Assembly: GCA_903908015.1 (NCBI GenBank)
Contig: CAIVQI010000248.1
Coordinates: forward strand, 1-5,364
Source: an uncultured Bacteroidota bacterium
GTDB lineage: Bacteria; Bacteroidota; Bacteroidia; UBA7662
Direction: 5' to 3'
Length of the DNA stretch: 5,364 nt
Under the pieces are notes generated by a model. It worked only from the letters and a program-made list of their open reading frames with translations, did no database searches and was not told where the DNA came from. Shown here one piece after another: positions 1 through 5,364 of this stretch. The position numbers and the translations under genes were made by a program. Positions within the stretch are counted from its first letter, which is position 1; every line of letters starts with the position of its first letter.

Positions 1-575
1 CCAATGGTGACAGCATCCCGTGGGTCACAGACAGTATTCAGTGGAAAAATTTGACTTCCGGCGCATGGTCGACCTACCAAAACGACTTGCAATATGAACA
101 AGTCTATGGCAAATTATACAATTGGTATGCGATCACCGACCCCAGGAAGCTATGTCCTTTGGGCTGGCATGTGCCCAGCAATACAGAAATCACCGCAATG
201 ATTAACCATACAGTGGGTCGGGGTTACCCAAATTCTTCTTCGAATGTGAATGGTGCGGGCAGTGCGCTAAAATCTTGCCGGCAGGTTTCTTCCCCTTTGG
301 GCGGAAACTGCAATACTTCCATACACCCCCGATGGAATAGCCACAGCACCCACAGGGGTACTGATGCCCTGGGTTTGTCCATCATGCCCGCAGGAGCGCG
401 CTCCGGAGATGATGGACAATTCACCTCACTCTCTGGATACTGCCTGTTGTTATCGTCTACCCTATCAACCACCAATCTGGTACAGGGCCAGTACTTCCGC
501 AATTCAACGGGCAACATTGCTCCCGCAACGGGAACAAAACCCTGGGGCGGATCCGTGCGTTGTGTTAGAGATTAA
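1..575 (+). CDS. FISUMP-domain protein, C-terminal part (5' end outside window)
   Basis: This is the C-terminal 190 or so residues of a protein with a FISUMP domain (Fibrobacter succinogenes major paralogous domain), read in frame from base 3 to a TAA at 573-575. The family hallmarks appear in order: NGDSIPWVTDSIQW, then YGKLYNWYAITDPRKLCPLGWHVPS, a GSALKS segment, GLSIMPAGARSGDDGQF, and the terminal GGSVRCVRD. FISUMP proteins are usually exported or surface lipoproteins of Bacteroidota and Fibrobacterota, often in large paralogous sets; their biochemical role is largely unknown. The frame stays open to the left edge and the family motif begins before any start codon, so the in-frame TTG at 51 is not the start. 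Any signal peptide, lipobox or additional domain lies outside the window. The stop is only 11 bases before the AAA+ gene, so the two may share a transcript. The family assignment is firm; the function is not known. Confidence 0.9.
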   Translation, partial: NGDSIPWVTDSIQWKNLTSGAWSTYQNDLQYEQVYGKLYNWYAITDPRKLCPLGWHVPSNTEITAMINHTVGRGYPNSSSNVNGAGSALKSCRQVSSPLGGNCNTSIHPRWNSHSTHRGTDALGLSIMPAGARSGDDGQFTSLSGYCLLLSSTLSTTNLVQGQYFRNSTGNIAPATGTKPWGGSVRCVRD

Positions 576-586
576 TTTTTAGTTCG

Positions 587-2557
587 ATGGCCAACCTTGC
601 TGCACCTGTGCCCAACAATGATGAAATTTCCTTGCCCCTTTGGGATCGACTGCCTCGGGACCTGCAAACCACTGGCTGGTTATTAAATAAGCGCACCAAC
701 GCCTTCCTCAAGGGCCTGTGTGAGTACCTCGATTCTACTGAACCCGATCAGGCATCGTTTGCACAGGTACTTGTACTGGAATCGCAGCACGCAGTATCTA
801 AACTAGACGGCGAACGCGACCGGGAAAAGCTCTACCAATTTTTGAAAAAGGAACTTTTGAACAATGGGGTCGATCCTGATGCGCTCAAACGCCTCGAGGC
901 GTGGAAACCCCTCCTAAAACCCGGAGAAGACACCCTTCCCGCCGATCTTTCGCTGAGCCTCAATATTGCGCATGTTCAAGCGAAAAAAGCATTCGCTGAT
1001 GGCAGAATCGACAGTGAGGAAATGATGTCGGTGATGCGGCTCTACCACCTATTCGATATTCCTGAGACGGAAATGCGGAAAATATACCAAGCTGCATCCG
1101 CCCCGTCAGTCGACCGAATTTTGGAAGCTGGTGGGCGCGACGGTAAGGTGAGTCGTGAGGATGCGGATAGCATTCGCCTTTACGCTCTGCTGCTGACGGG
1201 CATGGAGATGAATTTTGACAATGTACGACTCAAAAAATTCCTGAACGCCTACAATAGGGTTCAGTTGCGGGAAGGCGGTCCACTGCTCCGATTAAGCATA
1301 AACAATGGTTACAAAACATTCAGTATTGGCGGAAATTACTGGACGGGCCACTGTAGGGTGCAGCGCGTTGAAGGCCGAAAGTCTTTTGATCGGCGAATGG
1401 AAGTGTATGTCTATGATGATTGCCTGGTTTTTATAGACCTAACCCAAACAGAGTTAATTACCCCGGGAAACATACAAGATCTGAAAGAGTCGATTTATGC
1501 TGTCGACAATACCTCCATTTATAACTGGAAGGAAAAAGATGCAAAAGTGTCTTGGACCTTAAGTCAATTCGATGATCCTGAAGCCGGCAAGCTGTGCTTC
1601 ATGGTGCTGAACGGCCAAACCCCCGAGCAGTTGCATGGTCCGTTTACCCCAGCAGGCCCGACATCTTCCTCTGGTTTTAAGTCAGAAAGCCATCAGACTG
1701 CGCAACAAGCAGGAAAAGGTGGGAATGCCCGAAAAAAACATCAATCACTTCAGGAGCTCGATCAGTTGGTGGGGTTGACCTCGGTTAAAGAACAGATGAA
1801 AAGCCTGTCGAACATGGTGGCATTGCAGCAACAGAGGTCGGCGGCCGGACTGCAAGTCGTGCAGGTGAGTCTGCACAGCGTATTCACGGGAGCACCCGGA
1901 ACAGGCAAAACTACCGTGGCCCGCCTCTACGCCGATATGCTCCGCGAATTGGGTGTATTGCAAAAAGGGCACCTTGTGGAAGTGGACCGCGCTGGACTCG
2001 TGGCAGGCTATTCTGGGCAAACAGCGATCAAAACAAATGAAGTCATCACCCGTGCGCTGGATGGCGTGCTGTTCATTGATGAAGCCTACAGCCTCTCGCC
2101 CCAAAAGGGTGATGATTCATACGGACAAGAGGCCATCAATACCCTGCTGAAGCGCATGGAAGACTACCGCAACCGCCTGGTCGTTGTGGTTGCGGGATAC
2201 ACCGACGAAATGGACCGCTTCATTGGTTCTAACCCCGGTTTATCCAGTCGGTTCAACCGAACCGTATTTTTTCCCAATTATGGGGCTGAAGAAATGGTTG
2301 AAATCTGCAAACGCATCGCCAAGTCAAACGACTATGACATTGAAAGTTCTTTAGAAGAAGCACTTTTGCTGCATCTGCAACAAAAATCCTCTGGAGCTGG
2401 TGAGGATTTTGGTAATGCCCGCTACGTTCGAAACCTTTTTGAAGCCATGGTGATCGCCCACAGCAACCGGGTAGCGGCCATTGATCAGCCGGATCGTGCC
2501 ATGTTGACCCGTCTCGATCCTGAAGACCTCAAAGAAGCGGCTATGGTATTGGGTTGA
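587..2557 (+). CDS. AAA+ ATPase of CbxX/CfqX (CbbX/SpoVK-like) type with N-terminal TerB-like domain
   Basis: This is a complete 656-residue protein without signal peptide or membrane segments, so cytoplasmic. Residues about 388-656 form a CbxX/CfqX-type AAA+ module. It begins LDQLVGLTSVKEQM, followed by Walker A GAPGTGKT (435-442), a VDRAGLVAGYSGQTA pore-loop region, Walker B VLFIDEAY (494-501), sensor 1 VVVVAGYTDEM (532-542), the arginine-finger segment NPGLSSRF (549-556, R555) and the sensor 2 region GNARYVRN (609-616). All key residues are present, so it should hydrolyse ATP and form hexamers. Residues about 120-165 resemble a TerB-like helical domain (AFADGRIDSEE at 135-145). A second DG segment (DGKVSRED, 185-192) may extend it. 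Residues about 226-345 look beta-rich and match nothing I recognise; a polar Ser/Gln/Lys/Gly linker (346-386) follows. No Rubisco genes are nearby, so a Rubisco-activase role like CbbX is unlikely; remodelling of an unknown protein partner is inferred. The ATG at 587 is preceded by an A/T-rich leader without Shine-Dalgarno site. Confidence 0.94.
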   Translation: MANLAAPVPNNDEISLPLWDRLPRDLQTTGWLLNKRTNAFLKGLCEYLDSTEPDQASFAQVLVLESQHAVSKLDGERDREKLYQFLKKELLNNGVDPDALKRLEAWKPLLKPGEDTLPADLSLSLNIAHVQAKKAFADGRIDSEEMMSVMRLYHLFDIPETEMRKIYQAASAPSVDRILEAGGRDGKVSREDADSIRLYALLLTGMEMNFDNVRLKKFLNAYNRVQLREGGPLLRLSINNGYKTFSIGGNYWTGHCRVQRVEGRKSFDRRMEVYVYDDCLVFIDLTQTELITPGNIQDLKESIYAVDNTSIYNWKEKDAKVSWTLSQFDDPEAGKLCFMVLNGQTPEQLHGPFTPAGPTSSSGFKSESHQTAQQAGKGGNARKKHQSLQELDQLVGLTSVKEQMKSLSNMVALQQQRSAAGLQVVQVSLHSVFTGAPGTGKTTVARLYADMLRELGVLQKGHLVEVDRAGLVAGYSGQTAIKTNEVITRALDGVLFIDEAYSLSPQKGDDSYGQEAINTLLKRMEDYRNRLVVVVAGYTDEMDRFIGSNPGLSSRFNRTVFFPNYGAEEMVEICKRIAKSNDYDIESSLEEALLLHLQQKSSGAGEDFGNARYVRNLFEAMVIAHSNRVAAIDQPDRAMLTRLDPEDLKEAAMVLG

Positions 2558-2587
2558 GTGCCGAAAAAAGTGATCATGAGTTGAATG
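2558..2587. other. Short convergent intergenic gap without a recognisable terminator
   Basis: Thirty bases separate the stop codons of the AAA+ gene (+) and the glycosyltransferase gene (-). I see only a six-base palindrome TGATCA (2571-2576) and an A-run (2564-2569), with no stem long enough to be an intrinsic terminator. Transcripts from both sides probably run into each other or end by another mechanism. Confidence 0.6.
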
Positions 2588-3847
2588 TCACCCTTGAGGA
2601 TGTTCTTGTTGTGTCAACGCTGAAGGCAAAGAATTCAGGGCAGAGGCCGACATCAACCAAACTATTCGCAACCAATATACCATGCACGGGAATACCTTGA
2701 GTTGGTAGGGCTCCACCCACTCTTTGCGTAAGCTTGATGGGAATATGTCGGTGGGCGACCACGACGACAAAACCCAACATGCGATCAGCAGCAAACGATC
2801 CCAACCCGACCGGGAACCATATTTGTACGCCAGTAATACCCCGGCAAGGGCAATGATGAAGGTGGGCGACTCCGCTTTGTGGTTGAAAATGACCATCCAG
2901 ATCATGATTGATGAGAGCCAAAGGCCCCGAAAAGAAAGCGACACCGATAGGCCTTCACGCCACCAATTACCCATCAGTCCTTGCTGCCGAAGCTGAACCA
3001 CCCACACCCACAATACAGGCATGATTAACCCAATGAATCCCAAAAAAAGCACGGGCGCTTTGGGGAAATGAACCGACAAAAGCTCGCCCAACCAGGCTTG
3101 CAGCCATCCCATAACAGACATGCCATAAGAAACCGAGTGATCGTGCGCCAACATATTGATGTAGCTGAGCAACATGGCCCGATAATCATCGGTTGATGCA
3201 ACGAGAAGAGGTGCTGCACCGAGGACTAAACTGATCACCGCCGCTTTGGCAAGCGTCATACGCCACCGTCCAAAAAAAGGAAACAGCGCGAGCGCCATCA
3301 CCCCAAATAGTTTGATAAAAACACTGCATACGATCCATAGTGCGGGGCGTAATTGCTGGCCTCGTTCCAATCCACCGAATGCCAACATCAGAAGACCGGC
3401 AATCAGTGCGTTCGATTGCTCGTTTTGGAGTGAAATCAGCAATTCAGGCCATAAAAAGAACATTCCAAGCGCCTGCTTGCGCCTGCTCCAGTCTTTTAAG
3501 CTCAGTAAGCCTACCGCCAAAACACTTGCATTCAACAAATTCCAACCCAAGAGGCCCCAGAAGTCTGGTAAGAGTGCAAAAACGCCAAAAAATAAGGCAA
3601 AAGTAGGGGTGTATTTAAAGAGGTCCCAATGTTCCGCCGGCCATGCCTGATATAAGTCCGCACGAGCCAACAAATGATGGAAGGATTGTTTGAAAATCAC
3701 ATAATTGTTGTACTCATGAAAAGGCGCTCCATTGATGGTATTCGTGCTGGTTTGGGCCAGCCACCACGACTGAACCCCAGCACCCACAGCGGCTAATCCG
3801 AAAAGGAAGTATGCCAGCAGCAACAGGCTTCGATCTGAGCGGGTCAT
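2588..3847 (-). CDS. GT87-type (DUF2029) integral membrane glycosyltransferase
   Basis: This 419-residue protein has about ten to twelve hydrophobic segments spread over its length (for example residues 8-30, 78-118, 145-218, 268-285, 308-343 and 350-366). It resembles the GT87 / DUF2029 GT-C family, whose best-known members are polyprenyl-phosphate-mannose-dependent mannosyltransferases. Supporting segments are EYNNYVIFKQSFHHLL (45-60) with DLYQAWPAEHWDLFKYTPTFAL (64-85) in the first long loop, the QNEQSNALIAGLLMLAF segment (141-157), SVFIKLFG (175-182) and FNHKAESPTFIIALAG (321-336). Acidic residues in the first loop, such as E45, would be the expected catalytic region of a GT-C enzyme. It probably moves a sugar from a lipid-phosphate carrier to a cell-envelope acceptor; donor and acceptor are not readable. 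Its ATG shares four bases with the methyltransferase stop, making it the last gene of the three-gene operon. It ends 30 bases from the convergent AAA+ gene. Confidence 0.88.
   Translation of the reverse strand: MTRSDRSLLLLAYFLFGLAAVGAGVQSWWLAQTSTNTINGAPFHEYNNYVIFKQSFHHLLARADLYQAWPAEHWDLFKYTPTFALFFGVFALLPDFWGLLGWNLLNASVLAVGLLSLKDWSRRKQALGMFFLWPELLISLQNEQSNALIAGLLMLAFGGLERGQQLRPALWIVCSVFIKLFGVMALALFPFFGRWRMTLAKAAVISLVLGAAPLLVASTDDYRAMLLSYINMLAHDHSVSYGMSVMGWLQAWLGELLSVHFPKAPVLFLGFIGLIMPVLWVWVVQLRQQGLMGNWWREGLSVSLSFRGLWLSSIMIWMVIFNHKAESPTFIIALAGVLLAYKYGSRSGWDRLLLIACWVLSSWSPTDIFPSSLRKEWVEPYQLKVFPCMVYWLRIVWLMSASALNSLPSALTQQEHPQG
3844..3847 (-). other. ATGA stop/start overlap, methyltransferase to glycosyltransferase
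   Basis: The minus strand reads ATGA here: ATG starts the glycosyltransferase and TGA ends the methyltransferase. Such an overlap is typical of translational coupling within an operon and supports both start choices. Confidence 0.85.
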
Positions 3848-4713
3848 TTTTCGTCCTCAATGCGCATCCAAAAGGAACAACCATGTCGTTCCACCCTGTC
3901 GAACGGCGGCGGCGTCCAAAACGAATCTGCCAGGCTTCTCAGTTCGGGGTCGTGGGCCACGAACCAGGCAGGGACCATGGGTTGGTAGCGCTTGGGGTTG
4001 GCCATGAGGGCGACAGCCAAGGGATACTGCTCAGAATATCCCCTTTCACACATCTCATCTGGGTAGTCGTCGGGCAGAAATACATCATGAATGTGTACGA
4101 TCACCCCTGGCTGCAGGCGGGGCAGTATTTCCATAAAAAAAACCGTGGCATCGGAATTGGGCAAAACCCGGTGAGAGTTGTCGACATACAAAACATCCCC
4201 CGGAGCCAATTCTGTGGCCCAATCAATGTTGGCCTTTTCCAAAGGGATTCTCCATACTTCATCGGCCAGCTTCTCTATATCCGTACGCGGCTGGGGGTCG
4301 ATACTGATGATTTGGATGGCAAACTCCCCTTGTGTGGCCGCCATCCGGGCTACACGGGTGGAATTCCCGGAACCTACCTCGAGGTAGCGGCTCGGACGAA
4401 GATGCATCAGCATTCCATAAAGAGACACCATATCGAGTCCGGGCAAAAACCCATTGTTCCAGACAGGGCCAGTCCAGTTTGGGGGAACCGCATTGGCCAG
4501 TGGAATATGGGCAAGGGCTTGGGCATGCCCCATAAATTCTATGAGCAATTCACGGTAATTCGACCGCTGAGATTGCATCAACTCTTGAAGTTCTGGATGC
4601 GGACTTAGGCCATGTCCATATCGCGGTTTCAGGTCGACCCGGTAATCGAGAAACAAATTTTGATAGTGTTTGCTCAAGAAACGATACCAACTCCGTGCAC
4701 CAGAAATTTTCAT
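3844..4713 (-). CDS. Class I SAM-dependent methyltransferase (Methyltransf_24-like)
   Basis: This is a complete 289-residue soluble protein with a Rossmann-type methyltransferase domain in its middle and C-terminal parts. Motif I is YLEVGSGNSTRVA (110-122), the SAM-binding glycine loop. IISIDPQPR (135-143) ends the second strand, with D139 as the likely ribose-binding acid. GDVLYVDNSHRVLPNSD (172-188) and GVIVHIHDVFLPDDYP (203-218) match later strands and the active-site region of the Methyltransf_24 group. The first 100 or so residues form a helical cap with WNNGFLPGLDMVSLYGML (85-102), a segment typical of this subfamily. Members are common in surface-polysaccharide and secondary-metabolite loci; the methyl acceptor here is unknown. 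Its ATG overlaps the esterase stop by four bases (4710-4713) and its stop overlaps the glycosyltransferase start by four bases (3844-3847), so coupled translation is likely. No Shine-Dalgarno site is seen ahead of its start, which fits re-initiation after the esterase. Confidence 0.92.
   Translation of the reverse strand: MKISGARSWYRFLSKHYQNLFLDYRVDLKPRYGHGLSPHPELQELMQSQRSNYRELLIEFMGHAQALAHIPLANAVPPNWTGPVWNNGFLPGLDMVSLYGMLMHLRPSRYLEVGSGNSTRVARMAATQGEFAIQIISIDPQPRTDIEKLADEVWRIPLEKANIDWATELAPGDVLYVDNSHRVLPNSDATVFFMEILPRLQPGVIVHIHDVFLPDDYPDEMCERGYSEQYPLAVALMANPKRYQPMVPAWFVAHDPELRSLADSFWTPPPFDRVERHGCSFWMRIEDEK
3854..3858 (-). promoter_or_regulatory. Possible Shine-Dalgarno site of the glycosyltransferase gene
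   Basis: GAGGA lies six bases upstream of the glycosyltransferase ATG (3847-3845), inside the last codons of the methyltransferase. The spacing is right for a ribosome binding site and supports the overlapping ATG as the true start. It also simply encodes part of the acidic C-terminus of the methyltransferase, and Bacteroidota depend little on such sites, so it may be coincidental. Confidence 0.35.
4710..4713 (-). other. ATGA stop/start overlap, esterase to methyltransferase
   Basis: The minus strand reads ATGA here: ATG starts the methyltransferase and TGA ends the esterase. It is the second identical overlap in this block, so the three genes are very probably co-transcribed and translated by re-initiation. 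Confidence 0.85.
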
Positions 4714-5364
4714 GCTTTGATAAAATGTGTTTTTTTCATTGGGGTTTCCACAAAGTCTGCTGATGGCATGAGCCAGAGAACTGCCGAAGGGAGTACGTTC
4801 TTCCAGGTAGGCAAATCATGTCGGCCGCCCTCCACCTGTTGATACGACACATCAATGCCTTGTTTATACCCCTTTTTTATCAATTCCGTGATCAGATCCA
4901 ATGTATCATCGATGGAGTCTATGATGCCATTATGGTTCCGGTCATTGGTTTCGTCGCGTGTGCCCGCTTGAAAAAAAAACTTTAACCCATTCCTTCGCTC
5001 GCCCATTCGAATCATCCGATGGGCAATACGGTCCTGATCAGTATAGCCCTGGTGGAGATCGCGGCTTCGCCACCAAAATGAACCCGATAAACTCGCAGAT
5101 CCTGCAAAAAAATCGGGGTATTTCCACGCAAGGTCGAATGCCGTGAGGCCACCCAATGAACATCCCACAACAAAACGCCGTTCGGGGTGGGATGGGCATC
5201 GTGCAGCATGTTCCAGCCAAGGCAGGAGTTCCTCCATCACAAAACGTGCATGCTGGTGTGCGAGCGATCCTCGTCCTTTAAAATCGACTTCTCCGACAAC
5301 CCCATATTCTTGTAGTCGCTTTTCGGCGTGCACCGCAACCACCAAAGGCATCCGCTCAACACCC
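4710..5364 (-). CDS. Alpha/beta-hydrolase esterase, EsterD/Fes-like (5' end outside window)
   Basis: This is the C-terminal part of a putative esterase of the esterase D / enterochelin-esterase-like alpha/beta-hydrolase family. Numbering from the in-frame Met at 5351, the visible elements are the strand MPLVVAVHAEKRLQEYG (1-17), the nucleophile elbow GCSLGG (63-68, S65), a strand with FFFQAGTRDE (125-134) carrying a likely catalytic or structural acid, and EGGRHDLPTWKNVLP (174-188) with probable catalytic H178. A full Ser-Asp-His set is therefore plausible. Between the acid and the histidine sits an EF-hand-like loop (137-148). The reading frame stays open to the right edge (GVER before the Met), and in this family the MPLVVAVHA strand lies well inside the domain, so the true start is outside the window and the Met at 5351 is internal. 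Whether the protein is exported cannot be judged. It is the first visible gene of the operon with the methyltransferase and glycosyltransferase. The substrate is unknown. Confidence 0.9.
   Translation of the reverse strand, partial: GVERMPLVVAVHAEKRLQEYGVVGEVDFKGRGSLAHQHARFVMEELLPWLEHAARCPSHPERRFVVGCSLGGLTAFDLAWKYPDFFAGSASLSGSFWWRSRDLHQGYTDQDRIAHRMIRMGERRNGLKFFFQAGTRDETNDRNHNGIIDSIDDTLDLITELIKKGYKQGIDVSYQQVEGGRHDLPTWKNVLPSAVLWLMPSADFVETPMKKTHFIKA
4908..4943 (-). other. EF-hand-like calcium-binding loop coded within the esterase
   Basis: The twelve codons read DRNHNGIIDSID. This fits the EF-hand / dockerin-type loop pattern: oxygen ligands at positions 1 (D), 3 (N), 5 (N), 9 (D) and 12 (D), glycine at 6 and isoleucine at 8. 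It lies just after the GTRDE strand of the hydrolase fold. Calcium binding is inferred from the pattern alone. Confidence 0.6.

Noticed and set aside
51..53. TTG as a start codon for the FISUMP gene.
   Set aside because: The frame is open upstream to the window edge and already encodes FISUMP family residues (NGDSIPWVTDSIQW), so the true start is outside the window.
587..2557. Rubisco activase CbbX as the identity of the AAA+ protein.
   Set aside because: The ATPase module is of that type, but the protein is about twice the usual CbbX length, has extra N-terminal domains, and no Calvin-cycle gene is nearby.
2608..2618. Small inverted repeat GTTG-TGT-CAAC near the convergent gene ends.
   Set aside because: A four-base stem without a following T-run, lying inside the glycosyltransferase coding region, is too weak for a terminator.
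3811..4608. Long open frame on the + strand (265 codons) opposite the methyltransferase.
   Set aside because: It lies almost wholly antisense to a gene with clear methyltransferase motifs, its translation shows no recognisable family, and it disrupts the ATGA-coupled operon logic. It is a shadow frame.
4971..4983. Run of nine or so A residues as a possible frameshift site or sequencing error in the esterase.
   Set aside because: The frame on both sides continues with family-like sequence (KFFFQAGTRDE), so there is no sign of a frame break.
5349..5351. ATG as the start of the esterase.
   Set aside because: The frame remains open to the right edge, and the residues after this Met form an internal strand of the hydrolase fold, so the N-terminal part is missing from the window.

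Overview
The window looks like ordinary chromosomal DNA from a member of the Bacteroidota. The reasons are a FISUMP-domain protein, a membrane glycosyltransferase and an esterase that resemble Bacteroidota versions of their families, and mostly A/T-rich leaders without strong Shine-Dalgarno sites. The base composition is moderate. A finer placement, for example near Saprospiria or Chitinophagia, would be a guess.

Layout: two blocks of genes converge near position 2570. The left block (+ strand) holds the 3' part of a FISUMP-domain protein gene (cut by the left edge, ending at 575). Eleven bases later comes a complete 656-residue cytoplasmic AAA+ ATPase of the CbxX/CfqX (CbbX/SpoVK-like) type. 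Ahead of its ATPase module it carries a TerB-like helical domain and an unassigned middle domain. The right block (- strand) reads from the right edge leftwards: an alpha/beta-hydrolase esterase (cut by the right edge), a class I SAM-dependent methyltransferase and a multi-pass GT87-type glycosyltransferase. Both junctions in this block are 4-base ATGA stop/start overlaps, so it is very probably one translationally coupled operon.

How the genes may work together: the GT87-type enzyme would transfer a sugar from a lipid-linked donor at the membrane. The methyltransferase and esterase next to it could act on the same glycolipid, polysaccharide or secondary product, but no substrate can be read from the sequence. 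The AAA+ protein is probably an ATP-driven remodeller of an unknown partner. Its closeness to the FISUMP gene may mean only shared transcription.

The coding density is very high: the only intergenic gaps are 11 and 30 bases. I see no RNA genes, mobile elements, CRISPR arrays, convincing promoters or terminators. No clearly new biological system stands out. The best candidates for a second look are the composite TerB-like/unknown/AAA+ protein, the EF-hand-like calcium loop inside the esterase, and the tightly coupled esterase-methyltransferase-glycosyltransferase operon.
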